64,000 nt of DNA from Rapidithrix thailandica (GTDB taxonomy: Bacteria; Bacteroidota; Bacteroidia; Cytophagales; Flammeovirgaceae). The notes under the pieces are model-generated. The model saw only the letters and a program-made list of their open reading frames with translations. It had not been told where the DNA came from and did no database searches. Location of the stretch: NCBI RefSeq assembly GCF_039710355.1, contig NZ_JBDKWZ010000021.1, forward strand, positions 70,659-134,658, written 5' to 3'. Within the stretch, counting starts at the first letter, position 1; each line of letters opens with the position of its first letter. This document shows positions 1 through 8,475 of the stretch, piece after piece. A program made the translations under genes and the position numbers.

Positions 1-1536
1 TTTCACCTGACAGAAGACGAAGGATGGCGTTTGGAAATTGAAGAGCTTCCTGAGCTGACGGAATTCGGTTCACTCAGAGGACACTCACCCAATGACCAAC
101 AATTTTTGCAACCTGCATACGGATCGGGCCCTGACCCTCATGCCCCCAATACCGTAGGAAGTGGTTACTATACCCGGGAAGACTACAAAGAGATCTTACA
201 ATATGCTCAGGAACGCCATGTAGAGGTCATTCCGGAAATCAACGTACCCGGGCATTCCAGAGCCGCCATAAAATCCATGGAATACCGTTACCGGAAACTG
301 ATGGAACAGGGTAAAGAGGCAGAAGCAGAAGAATACCGACTTGCCGATCCGAATGACTCTTCGGAATACCGTTCTGCCCAATGGTTTACCGACAATATTA
401 TTTGTGTATGTAAGCCTTCCGCATTAAAGTTTTACGAAACGGTAATCAATGACCTTGTGGAAATGCATGAAGAGGCCGGAGTTCCTTTGAAAATGTTGCA
501 TACCGGAGGGGATGAAGTTGCCAGAGGCGCTTGGGCAGGTTCTCCGATTTGTCAGGAGTTTTTGAAATCGCACCCGGAAATTGACAACCCTCAAAACTTA
601 CAACGGTATTTCTTCCGTCAAATCACCGAGATGGTACAAGCCAAAGGCATAGAAGTGGGAGGATGGGAAGAAATAGCCATGAACTTTCACGAAGACGGCA
701 CATGGACTCCTAACAATGAATTTGCCAAAGCCAATGTGGTTCCCTATATCTGGAATAGTATCTGGCCGTTCCAGGACTTAAGTTATCGCCTGGCTAATGC
801 CGGTTACCCTGTAGTGTTATGTAATGTCACCAATTTTTATTTTGACTTAGCCTACGATAAAGACCCGGAAGAAAGCGGGCTCTATTGGGGCGGCATGGTC
901 AATACCCGTAGCGGCTATGAATTTGCTCCGTACGATCTCTTCAAAACCACTTTGATGAACGGCAACGGAAAGAAATACAACCCCGAAGAAGATTTCAAAG
1001 ATATGGAAAGGTTGAAGCCGGAAGCCCGTCAAAACATCCTGGGTATTCAGGCACAACTTTGGGCGGAAACCATTAAAGGGGAAAAAATGCTGGAATATTA
1101 TTATTTGCCGAAGCTTTTTGGTTTATCTGAAAGAGCATGGGCCGGACAAGCCGAATGGGCGAACATTGAAAATACCACCGAACGAAGAAAAGCCGTAGAC
1201 AAAGAGTGGAACCGGTTTGCCAACAGCATTTCACAGAAGGAATTTGTTCGTTTAAGCCATATGAATGACGGGTACAATTACCGCATTGCCTTGCCCGGAG
1301 CGGTGATAAAAGACGGAAAGCTCCATGCTAATATTGCTTACCCCGGTTTGGAAATCCGCTACACAACGGACGGTTCGGAACCCACCGCAACCTCACCTTT
1401 GTATGAAGGGCCTATAGAGGTTAACAAACAAGTCATTAAGCTCAAGGCTTTTAATTCCACAGGCCGCTCCAGCCGTACTTCCGTACTGAAAAGAGACGAT
1501 AAGGAATTTGAAGCTTTATCCAAAATGAAAAAGTAA
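1..1536 (+). CDS. GH20 beta-N-acetylhexosaminidase (5' end outside window)
   Basis: Removes terminal N-acetylhexosamine residues from chitin- or glycoconjugate-derived oligosaccharides, probably in the periplasm or on the cell surface. The open frame is already running at base 1 and reads FHLTEDEGWRLEIE, a typical GH20 barrel strand, so the N-terminus and any signal peptide are missing. The catalytic Asp-Glu pair is visible in LHTGGDEVARGAW (GATGAA at 511-516). A second barrel motif is VEVIPEINVPGHSRA. The last 70 or so residues (LEIRYTTDGSEP onward) match the chitobiase/HEX C-terminal beta-sandwich. The first in-frame start-like codon, a TTG at 31, lies inside the conserved domain and is not a start. 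A terminator follows. Confidence 0.93.
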   Translation, partial: FHLTEDEGWRLEIEELPELTEFGSLRGHSPNDQQFLQPAYGSGPDPHAPNTVGSGYYTREDYKEILQYAQERHVEVIPEINVPGHSRAAIKSMEYRYRKLMEQGKEAEAEEYRLADPNDSSEYRSAQWFTDNIICVCKPSALKFYETVINDLVEMHEEAGVPLKMLHTGGDEVARGAWAGSPICQEFLKSHPEIDNPQNLQRYFFRQITEMVQAKGIEVGGWEEIAMNFHEDGTWTPNNEFAKANVVPYIWNSIWPFQDLSYRLANAGYPVVLCNVTNFYFDLAYDKDPEESGLYWGGMVNTRSGYEFAPYDLFKTTLMNGNGKKYNPEEDFKDMERLKPEARQNILGIQAQLWAETIKGEKMLEYYYLPKLFGLSERAWAGQAEWANIENTTERRKAVDKEWNRFANSISQKEFVRLSHMNDGYNYRIALPGAVIKDGKLHANIAYPGLEIRYTTDGSEPTATSPLYEGPIEVNKQVIKLKAFNSTGRSSRTSVLKRDDKEFEALSKMKK

Positions 1537-1564
1537 AACGCTAGTACATAAGTGAATACTACTT

Positions 1565-1611
1565 ACAGGTTACGCCCTTGCATTAGCAGGATGGTGTGAC
1601 CTGTTTTTTTT
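1565..1611 (+). terminator. Intrinsic terminator of the hexosaminidase gene
   Basis: ACAGGTTAC (1565-1573) pairs with GTGACCTGT (1596-1604) with one G-U-type mismatch, and is followed by a run of eight T. It lies 29 bases after the stop codon. Confidence 0.7.
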
Positions 1612-1691
1612 GCCCTTCTTTTTATACCTCTATTTGATAAGTATTTTTTTGGAAGATCAAATGATAGACGTATATAAAGCCTGTGATTTAT

Positions 1692-1699
1692 TAGTTTTG
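1692..1699 (+). promoter_or_regulatory. Putative Bacteroidota -7 box of the WYL regulator gene
   Basis: TAGTTTTG matches the Bacteroidota -7 consensus TAnnTTTG and lies 23 bases before the ATG at 1723. No clear TTG -33 element is visible, so the call is tentative. Confidence 0.4.
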
Positions 1700-1722
1700 C
1701 AGATACTCAAAAGCACAACAGC

Positions 1723-2682
1723 ATGAACCGTATTGACCGACTCACCGCGCTAATGGTGTATCTGCAAAGCACCCGTTGGCGAACGATCGAAGAAGTTTCC
1801 GAGCGTTTTGACATTAGCAAACGGACGGCCTTCCGCGACCTAAAAGCACTGCAAGAAGGGGGAATCCCCATCCTATCCGAACCCGGAAAAGGCTATACCA
1901 TTATGCAGGGGTATCACCTTCCTCCGGTAATGCTCTCCAAAGAAGAAGCGGCTTCTTTACTGACAGGAGAAAAACTGGTAAAGAAGTGGGGAGACTCTTC
2001 CTTACAACAACACTATCAAACGGCCATGGAAAAAATCAGGTCAGTATTGCGAAGCCGGGAAAAAGACTTTGTAGAAACACTGGATCACCAAATGGACTTT
2101 TCACATTACCTTCCCGCTATGAATGTATTGAACCAAAAGTCGTATTTTACTACCTTACAAGAGGCTATTTTTAACCGGGAAGTGATTCGGATTGACTACT
2201 ATTCTCCTTTGACAGAACAAAGTACCACACGGAGTGTTGAACCTCTGGGATTATTGCATATAGGCAATTACTGGCAATTGGCCGCCTGGTGTAGACTGAG
2301 AGAGGGGTACCGGGCTTTTCGGTTAGACCGGATGAAAGCCATCTACCTTACGGGAAAACAATTTCCCGAAGAGTCCGGACACTCCTTACAAGCCTTTCAA
2401 CAGAAAAAGTCTGATGCCCACCAGCCGACCCATTCCGTGGTACGGTTTACCAAAACGGCCAGCCGGTATATCACCGAGAACAAGCATTTTATGCGCTGGG
2501 TAAAAGAAGAGGAACAGGATGAGTTTGTGGATATGACTTTTGAAACCGTTTTCCCGGGTGATTATTTTGCCCGTTGGTTATTGAGCTTTAGCAACCAGGT
2601 GGAAGTCATTTCCCCTGATAGTTTGCGACAGCGTGTTAGGGAATTGGCACAAGAAGTATATGAGCAACATTGTACAGAATAA
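1723..2682 (+). CDS. YafY/DeoR-like transcriptional regulator with WYL domain
   Basis: 319 residues. The N-terminal winged helix-turn-helix (about residues 1-60, VSERFDISKRTAFRDLKALQ) is of the HTH_11 type. The middle and C-terminal part carries a WYL domain, seen in IDYYSPLTEQSTTRSVEPLG and YRAFRLDRM, which in this family binds a nucleotide or other ligand. The architecture and length are typical of YafY-like single-gene regulators. It stands alone between a hexosaminidase and a convergent DJ-1/PfpI gene; such regulators often control a neighbour, but the target is not evident. The ATG at 1723 fits the conserved start MNRIDRLTALMVYLQ. Confidence 0.9.
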   Translation: MNRIDRLTALMVYLQSTRWRTIEEVSERFDISKRTAFRDLKALQEGGIPILSEPGKGYTIMQGYHLPPVMLSKEEAASLLTGEKLVKKWGDSSLQQHYQTAMEKIRSVLRSREKDFVETLDHQMDFSHYLPAMNVLNQKSYFTTLQEAIFNREVIRIDYYSPLTEQSTTRSVEPLGLLHIGNYWQLAAWCRLREGYRAFRLDRMKAIYLTGKQFPEESGHSLQAFQQKKSDAHQPTHSVVRFTKTASRYITENKHFMRWVKEEEQDEFVDMTFETVFPGDYFARWLLSFSNQVEVISPDSLRQRVRELAQEVYEQHCTE

Positions 2683-2702
2683 TTACAGAACCTCTCACTC
2701 CC

Positions 2703-2735
2703 AAACCTTCCAGGTTTCGAAAACCTGGAAGGTTT
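2703..2735. repeat. 33-bp perfect palindromic repeat, copy 1
   Basis: A 15-bp arm (AAACCTTCCAGGTTT), the loop CGA, then the exact reverse complement. An identical copy is at 3465-3497. It lies in the convergent gap between the WYL gene and the DJ-1/PfpI gene, so it may act as a bidirectional terminator. Being identical at two sites makes it a REP-like dispersed element. Confidence 0.85.
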
Positions 2736-2757
2736 CAACAGCTCTCCTCCCCCCTCC

Positions 2758-3360
2758 TTAATGAAAAGCTTCACGCTTGGGCAAAGTATCCAAAAAGAAA
2801 TTGAACCAGAATTTCAGGTTCTCATTTTCCGACACGTCCAAATACCGGAAAATCTCATAGGCAAACTGGATCATAGCCGTACCGCTTGCCGTGATCAGGT
2901 TGTCCGCTTGCACCGCAGGTTTTTCCAAATAAAAAGTATCTCCTTTGTACTCCGGAGCAACTGACTTCATATACCCCAAATGGTTACTGGTATGGGGTAC
3001 AGTTTCCAAGTATCCTTGTTGGGCCAAGAATATCGTAGCACCACAGATGGCGGCCACACCTTTGTTCGTCTGTAACATTCGGTCTACCAAAGGTTTGATT
3101 TCCAAATTCCCTCCTTTCTCCCAATCGTTCCCTCCCGGCAAGATCAATAAATCTATGTCTTTATCAGTAACTTGAGCCAGTGAAGTATCCGGCACTACCG
3201 TTAAATTCCCTAAAGTTGTGACTGGTTTCCCGTCAACAGACACCGTTTTCACTTCTACATCCGTAAACAAATGCAAGCCGGGCATCACCAACGCACTCTC
3301 CCAATCAGAAAACCCTTCAAAAATAAATACATAGCAGGTTCTTGTCTTAGCAGTTTTCAT
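2758..3360 (-). CDS. DJ-1/PfpI family protein (class I glutamine amidotransferase-like)
   Basis: 200 residues, the usual size for a single-domain DJ-1/PfpI protein. The nucleophile elbow with its Cys is seen in GVAAICGATIFLAQQG, and the family's LLILPGGNDW strand precedes it. Members act as chaperone/deglycase-like enzymes, peptidases or hydratases of small isocyanides; which applies here cannot be read from the sequence. No signal peptide is seen, so it is cytoplasmic. The ATG at 3360 gives MKTAKTRTCYVFIFEGFSDWE, a normal N-terminus. Identical 33-bp palindromes lie just beyond each end of the gene. Confidence 0.88.
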   Translation of the reverse strand: MKTAKTRTCYVFIFEGFSDWESALVMPGLHLFTDVEVKTVSVDGKPVTTLGNLTVVPDTSLAQVTDKDIDLLILPGGNDWEKGGNLEIKPLVDRMLQTNKGVAAICGATIFLAQQGYLETVPHTSNHLGYMKSVAPEYKGDTFYLEKPAVQADNLITASGTAMIQFAYEIFRYLDVSENENLKFWFNFFLDTLPKREAFH

Positions 3361-3464
3361 TTTAGCTCAAAAATTAAGTGGAAGATTATTTTCGAACAAA
3401 TATTGGACTCCTGAATGACAGCCTTATGTCAGTACATAAAAGTTTTTTTTCGATGGAGAAGTGT

Positions 3465-3497
3465 AAACCTTCCAGGTTTCGAAAACCTGGAAGGTTT
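3465..3497. repeat. 33-bp perfect palindromic repeat, copy 2
   Basis: Identical to the copy at 2703-2735: two 15-bp arms around CGA. It lies between the start of the DJ-1/PfpI gene and the stop of the phosphoesterase gene, both on the minus strand, with a short T run on the plus-strand side. Confidence 0.85.
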
Positions 3498-3507
3498 TTT
3501 CAAATGT

Positions 3508-4266
3508 TCACACCTGTACCCAAGCTTCCCGGTTAAACGTTTGATGTTCTTCCAAACCCACATACCCCAACTGGTTGGTCAGCATCCGTGTACCGTTGAT
3601 TTCAAATTTGGGAACATTCCGGTGACTATGCCCATAAATCCAAACATCGGCAGATGAAGCTTCGATCAAAGAGGTAAGGTCTACACAAAAACCTTCGTTC
3701 AACGGGCTATTTCGAAATTCTTCCACGTTACAAAAATGACTGGGCAAATGGTGAGTGATGACCACCTGTTTTTTTGTTTCTTTATTTTTGAGGGCATTTT
3801 TAAGAAATAACAATGCGTGGTCATGCAGGTAATTATAAGTGTCCAGGCTCAGAAGCTTTCCTCTGAATTGAATTCTTTGAAAGTCAAGCAAACCTCTCAA
3901 TACCTCCCAGGGTTCCTTTTGTATTCTGGACCATAAGGTGGTAAAAATCAAATGGGTATCCTCTATCACCAATTCTTTATTGTTCACCAAATGCACATTG
4001 TGCCGCAACGCAATGTCCATTTCCCCTTCTGAATTTTCGACATTATACCCCGAATAGTACTCGTGATTTCCCGGAATTAAAAAAACCTGCTCAAAAGCAT
4101 GAGAGAGCACATCAAAATAAGGATGTTTGTCAAAATCCCGGCCCAGATGGTATGTATCCCCTGCGATGATCAAGAGGTCGGCTTTCGGAACCAAAGGGTT
4201 TTGATCCAGCCAGGTCCGGTTATCCGGAAATTCCAAATGCAAGTCAGAGCAGTATTGAATTTTCAT
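3508..4266 (-). CDS. Calcineurin-like metallophosphoesterase
   Basis: 252 residues with the metallophosphoesterase metal-ligand motifs in order: SDLHLEF (residues 7-13), AGDTYHLG, PGNHEYYSG, ITHHLPSHF and YGHSHRN. These bind two metals and hydrolyse a phosphoester. The substrate is unknown; the closest architecture is the cytoplasmic phosphoesterase type with no signal peptide. It is a single gene on the minus strand with an ATG at 4266. The following gap to 4477 is short and holds nothing recognisable. Confidence 0.88.
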   Translation of the reverse strand: MKIQYCSDLHLEFPDNRTWLDQNPLVPKADLLIIAGDTYHLGRDFDKHPYFDVLSHAFEQVFLIPGNHEYYSGYNVENSEGEMDIALRHNVHLVNNKELVIEDTHLIFTTLWSRIQKEPWEVLRGLLDFQRIQFRGKLLSLDTYNYLHDHALLFLKNALKNKETKKQVVITHHLPSHFCNVEEFRNSPLNEGFCVDLTSLIEASSADVWIYGHSHRNVPKFEINGTRMLTNQLGYVGLEEHQTFNREAWVQV

Positions 4267-4477
4267 GGTCTTGAGCGTTTGAGGTTGACACGCTCAATTT
4301 ACAATATATCCGAATAACATGGAAGAAGGCATCGCCTGAGAGGGTGGAGTATTTTCAACCTAATACAAACAAATACTTCATTTGCTTATACATGAAAGCC
4401 CAAGGGCTGTCAATAGAGCCCCCCGCCTCTTTTACCGAAGTGATATAAATTTTTAAATGATTATTATCACAGTCAAC

Positions 4478-5983
4478 TCAACTGTCCATCCATTTGTCCG
4501 TTCCTCCACAAAGCCAACTTGCATCGTATCCCAGTTCTTTTAAAAACCGGGCCCCCTCTGCTGACCGTCCCCCTCCCTTATTGCAAACCGTTACGTATTG
4601 ATATCCCTTATCCAATCGTTCCTTTCTATCCTTCAGCTCCGGTAATTCGATGTTCAATGCACTGGGAATATGTGCCTTTGCAAACTCTTCATTATTTCTA
4701 ACATCAATAATTCGAATTTTTCTTTGGGCTTGAAGAGCTTGTTTCACTTCGTGTACTTCAATACAATTTTTGGTTAATTTAACCGGTTCCGGCATACGGA
4801 ATTTTATGATTAAAGACGAGAGGATGGTCAAACCGCCAATGAGTAAAATAGCATACTCGACCCCGAAGACATCAGCCGTTATGCCCGAAATCACCGCTCC
4901 AAAAGCATACCCCAAATCTCTCCAAAGCCTGAACACCCCGATGCTTTCTGCCCGTTGTGCCGGATTTGTTACCTGTGCAATCGTGGAGAGAAATGTCGGA
5001 TAGACCAGTGCTGTTCCAAATCCTAACAAGGCAGAAAGGCCTACCCACAATAAAAAGTGATTGCTATAGGGAATGACCAAGATAGCCAAACCCTGCAAAA
5101 GCATTCCCCAAAACAACATGCCTTTTTTAGAGTAATGATCAGACATTTTACCGGTAAAAAGCTGCCCGATTCCCCAAACTGCCGGATAAATCGCTGTAAT
5201 GAGGCCAATGCTTTCAGTAGTATGATGCAGCGAAATAAGAACCATGGGAAGCAAACCCCAAATCATCCCGTCATTGAGGTTGTTTACTAAGCCGGCTTGT
5301 GTCACCGCACTCAGTGTCCGGTTTTGAAAGGTCGTTTCTACAAATACATTCTTTAACGGACCGGTGTCGTTGCGGGAACTTTCCTTATGTACAAATACGC
5401 GAGTATCTTTTACCCAAAACAAGGTTAATAATAAACCCATTAAAGATATAAAAATGCCTATATAAAACGGATAAGGGGTAATCCCATATTGATCGGCCAC
5501 ATAACCGGTCAGGAATGCCACCAGGCCTACGGCAAAATACCCGGCAAACTCATTCAGTCCCATGGCAAAACCTCTGTCCTTTTTACCTACCAAGTCTATT
5601 TTCATCACTACGGTGCTGCTCCAAGTCAGTCCTTGGCTCAGCCCTAAGAGTACATTGGCCAAAATCACCCAATTCCAACTAGGGGCATGCATCAACATGA
5701 ACGGAACGGGAATTGCCATAAACCAACCCAATAGCAGTAGATTCTTTCGTCCAAATTGGTTCGCCAACCGGCCGGTATAATAGTTCGCAAAAGCTTTACT
5801 TAGGCCAAAAGCGGTGATAAAAGATAAAATAGCAGTTTTGGAAGCCACCCCGAATTCAAGCTCTGCGAATTGCGGAAAAATAGTCCGCTCCATTCCAATC
5901 ATCCCACCGACAAAGGCATTGACAATTACCAAAAGGGTAAATTGTTGCCAGTTTTCTTTCAATCCGAGTTTTACATTTTCCAT
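4478..5983 (-). CDS. Major facilitator transporter fused to a C-terminal rhodanese domain
   Basis: About 501 residues from the ATG at 5983; a GTG nine codons upstream is a less likely start. The first 400 residues form a 12-helix MFS transporter with the A-type loop motif GRLANQFGRKN and the repeat of it in the second half (GKMSDHYSKKG). The last 100 residues are a rhodanese domain (IRIIDVRNNEEFAKAHIPSA) with an active-site loop CNKGGGRS holding the Cys at about residue 467. Such a fusion suggests transport linked to sulfane sulfur or oxyanion chemistry, for example export of a sulfur compound, arsenic or a related oxyanion. The substrate is inference. Confidence 0.88.
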   Translation of the reverse strand: MENVKLGLKENWQQFTLLVIVNAFVGGMIGMERTIFPQFAELEFGVASKTAILSFITAFGLSKAFANYYTGRLANQFGRKNLLLLGWFMAIPVPFMLMHAPSWNWVILANVLLGLSQGLTWSSTVVMKIDLVGKKDRGFAMGLNEFAGYFAVGLVAFLTGYVADQYGITPYPFYIGIFISLMGLLLTLFWVKDTRVFVHKESSRNDTGPLKNVFVETTFQNRTLSAVTQAGLVNNLNDGMIWGLLPMVLISLHHTTESIGLITAIYPAVWGIGQLFTGKMSDHYSKKGMLFWGMLLQGLAILVIPYSNHFLLWVGLSALLGFGTALVYPTFLSTIAQVTNPAQRAESIGVFRLWRDLGYAFGAVISGITADVFGVEYAILLIGGLTILSSLIIKFRMPEPVKLTKNCIEVHEVKQALQAQRKIRIIDVRNNEEFAKAHIPSALNIELPELKDRKERLDKGYQYVTVCNKGGGRSAEGARFLKELGYDASWLCGGTDKWMDS

Positions 5984-6039
5984 GGTCACCCACTCATAGT
6001 TTAAGGCCACAAAGTTCTTTATTTTCCAGTTGCCTTTGT

Positions 6040-6053
6040 GTAACTATTGTTAC
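6040..6053. promoter_or_regulatory. Small palindrome upstream of the MFS-rhodanese gene
   Basis: GTAAC TATT GTTAC is a 5-bp-arm inverted repeat in a TTGTGTAAC/GTTACAA context, 57 bases upstream of the ATG at 5983. It could be an operator for a dimeric regulator. No second copy is seen, so support is weak. Confidence 0.35.
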
Positions 6054-6074
6054 AATGACACAGAGAGAGGATTT

Positions 6075-6734
6075 TTACTTGGAACGTTTGTTTGGATTGC
6101 GCTTAAAAAATGCATACGCTTCTTGAAACGGCAACACCCACTCCGGAGTAAAATCCAGAAAATTATGATAATCGGCCTCTTGATCGTCATAGGCTAAAAA
6201 ATACCAAAATTGCGCTTCCTCAAATCTTGAATAGTTTTTAGAAGGCTGGTATTCTTTATCATAGAAAATTTGATGGTAAGTGGGAATCTTCTTATAGGAC
6301 AAATACAACTTTTTAAAACTGATTCTAAGGTTTCCGGAAAGGGTATCTTTATCACATATGGCCGTATAAAATCCCGCATCCAGGATTGTATTTGCCGAAC
6401 GAATCACCACACTGTCGGAAGTGTAGTCATTCATTTGATAAAGTGGAAGTGCTAAATAATGATAAGGACCTTTGGCGATAGGCTCGCGAAAAATCCCTTT
6501 TTCCTGAAAGTATTTTTCTTCTCCGTAATGCAGGTGCAGAGAGTCAAAGTGATGGGAAACATATTTTTGCAGCGGCATCAAGCTCTCCGGTATTTTTAGA
6601 TAAGAGTCATTGATTTGTTTTCTCTCAGCATAGACTCGTTCGAAACGGATACGTTTATAAATGAAATTACCGGCATAACCACAAAACACCGCCACCACCA
6701 GGACAAACAATGTTCTTTTAATTTTCTTCTTCAT
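6075..6734 (-). CDS. Membrane-anchored protein of unknown function, partner of the upstream DUF3289-like gene
   Basis: 219 residues, not recognised. It opens with a basic stretch and one hydrophobic helix (about residues 8-25, LFVLVVAVFCGYAGNF), then a soluble domain rich in Tyr, Phe and charged residues, so it is probably an inner-membrane-anchored periplasmic protein. Its start overlaps the 3' end of the 460-residue gene by 17 bases in a different frame, which implies translational coupling. An AT-rich setting and the order large protein then small membrane-anchored protein are what one expects of an effector and its immunity protein. That role is inference. ATG at 6734. Confidence 0.7.
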   Translation of the reverse strand: MKKKIKRTLFVLVVAVFCGYAGNFIYKRIRFERVYAERKQINDSYLKIPESLMPLQKYVSHHFDSLHLHYGEEKYFQEKGIFREPIAKGPYHYLALPLYQMNDYTSDSVVIRSANTILDAGFYTAICDKDTLSGNLRISFKKLYLSYKKIPTYHQIFYDKEYQPSKNYSRFEEAQFWYFLAYDDQEADYHNFLDFTPEWVLPFQEAYAFFKRNPNKRSK

Positions 6735-8100
6735 TTAAACGTATGGTTAAGTTTTCCGAGTATAACTCGCCAGTAAACGTATAATTCAGCCTTATTTTAG
6801 TAATAAATGGCTTATAATCTCTTAAATGTTGGAGAATATACCATGCTGTAAACTCTTCATGTTTTCTAATAAACTTTTTAAGGATATCAGGAGAATCCAA
6901 GCCATAATGGTCTAAAATCTCTAATTGGATTTTCCCTTGATAGGCATCGCCATCCAAATCAAATTCGTTTAGATAAATATTAAAAGCTTGTGTACCATCA
7001 ATTGTAATTCCCAAACCTCCAAACTTATCTGGATAAGACAGGCTATTGAGGTCTTGTAAGTTCAATCCTAACATATCTGGCTTCTCTTCAATTTCATTCC
7101 TCACATACTGAGTAATCATGTCATCAACTTTTAATGCGTTACTAATACCAGTATTTCTTCTAATAGCATCTGATAAAATGGGAGCAAGGCCAGAAATAAA
7201 ATTTTCTGTTGAATTATGAGATGCAATTGCCTTATTTAGCCTTGGATCTTCAAAGAAATTTATCGTTTTTGTATTATTTTGGAAAAAATCAATCATATCA
7301 TGTAAACAGTCATCTAAATCACCCATAGCCCAATCATCCGCATCGTTTTTGAATATATCAAATAACTTATCATCTGAGTGTACATTATACTTTTCAATCT
7401 GTTTCATGGCATATTCTACTATATTATCTCGCTCTTCTATTTTATCTTCATCATTTCCTACAGTTATACCATATGCTTCTTCATATGCTTGATTTAAACG
7501 AGTAAGCATTTTTATCCGATCAGCAGGTAATTGAAAACCTAAGTTAGTAATATCTTCCTTTGTTACGTCAGAACCTTGGGAATCTTTAACCACTCCTGCT
7601 CTTCTCATAGAACGTGCAATGGCCATGGGAAAAACAACTAGTTCAGTTTGTATACTTACTCCCTTGGAAGGGCTATTACAGTAAGCATAGATTCTTACCC
7701 TCTCACATTTCCTTGGAGTATATTTGTAACAAATATCATCACCCTCAATATATGCCTCAGATTGAGGCAAGTCATTCAACTCCCCACAATCATCTATTTC
7801 TACACTCCATTTTACTTTTTTAAGTTTTTCTATCAGGGTTACATCCTGAGAAAATTTAGTTGCTTTAAACACATAGGTTTTTCCGGAAAACATTTCTTCT
7901 ACTAACTCTCCACCTTCAGTAAAAGGCCCTTCCATTTTTTTTACTAAAAATTCAACTATTCTGAGCTTAGTTGTTTTTAATTGTGGGTGATTAGGTTGGC
8001 CCGAAGGATACACTGTAGCAACAATTTCTTTAGTGTCTTCATCAATATATACTCTGTATTTATTACCACTTCCTATTTTTTCAACTTTTAGATTTCCCAT
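6718..8100 (-). CDS. DUF3289-like protein with N-terminal beta domain, candidate secreted effector
   Basis: 460 residues. Residues about 70-160 (TYVFKATKFS, VKWSVEIDD, VRIYAYCNSPSKGVSIQTE) resemble the Ig-like beta domain found ahead of toxin domains in Bacteroidota polymorphic-toxin and type VI effectors. The C-terminal third (residues about 245-445) carries a pattern I associate with DUF3289: LDHYGLDSPDI and FTAWYILQHLRDYKPFITKI. That family has been linked to secreted effectors, but the activity is not known to me and no catalytic motif is obvious. No signal peptide is seen. The gene is followed by an overlapping membrane-anchored partner and is more AT-rich than its neighbours. Family assignment is from memory of the motif pattern, not a search. 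Confidence 0.6.
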   Translation of the reverse strand: MGNLKVEKIGSGNKYRVYIDEDTKEIVATVYPSGQPNHPQLKTTKLRIVEFLVKKMEGPFTEGGELVEEMFSGKTYVFKATKFSQDVTLIEKLKKVKWSVEIDDCGELNDLPQSEAYIEGDDICYKYTPRKCERVRIYAYCNSPSKGVSIQTELVVFPMAIARSMRRAGVVKDSQGSDVTKEDITNLGFQLPADRIKMLTRLNQAYEEAYGITVGNDEDKIEERDNIVEYAMKQIEKYNVHSDDKLFDIFKNDADDWAMGDLDDCLHDMIDFFQNNTKTINFFEDPRLNKAIASHNSTENFISGLAPILSDAIRRNTGISNALKVDDMITQYVRNEIEEKPDMLGLNLQDLNSLSYPDKFGGLGITIDGTQAFNIYLNEFDLDGDAYQGKIQLEILDHYGLDSPDILKKFIRKHEEFTAWYILQHLRDYKPFITKIRLNYTFTGELYSENLTIRLNEEEN

Positions 8101-8475
8101 AACTCTTGCTTCTTCAAATGGTTTATAGTAATTAGAGTGTATAATAAGTTATACAACTATTACTCATAATAGTAAGTATTTTAATAAAATTTAAATTGCA
8201 TTATTTTTATAATTCCCACCAAACTAACTACAAATAATTACAATCCAATCATTTTATTTGTTTTTTATTATGTAATTTTAGGTATATAATTAAACAAATC
8301 CCCTTGTAATAACCTTTAATTTACTCTTCCTACCTAGTGAAGCCACACCTTACTCCTCCAAACATCAAGGTTTATTTCAATTAAAACATTTCCTATAACG
8401 TCCCAGCCTAAGAGCTGGGCATTTATGGTTTGATTTTTATAATTTTATGCTTTCACACAGCAAGCTTTGATCACC
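8101..8475. other. AT-rich intergenic region between divergent genes
   Basis: The gap between the divergent DUF3289-like and AraC genes is strongly AT-rich. The only structure seen is CCCAGC-CTAAGA-GCTGGG (8402-8419), a 6-bp-arm hairpin about 57 bases ahead of the AraC start that could be an attenuator or operator. No gene is visible. Confidence 0.5.
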
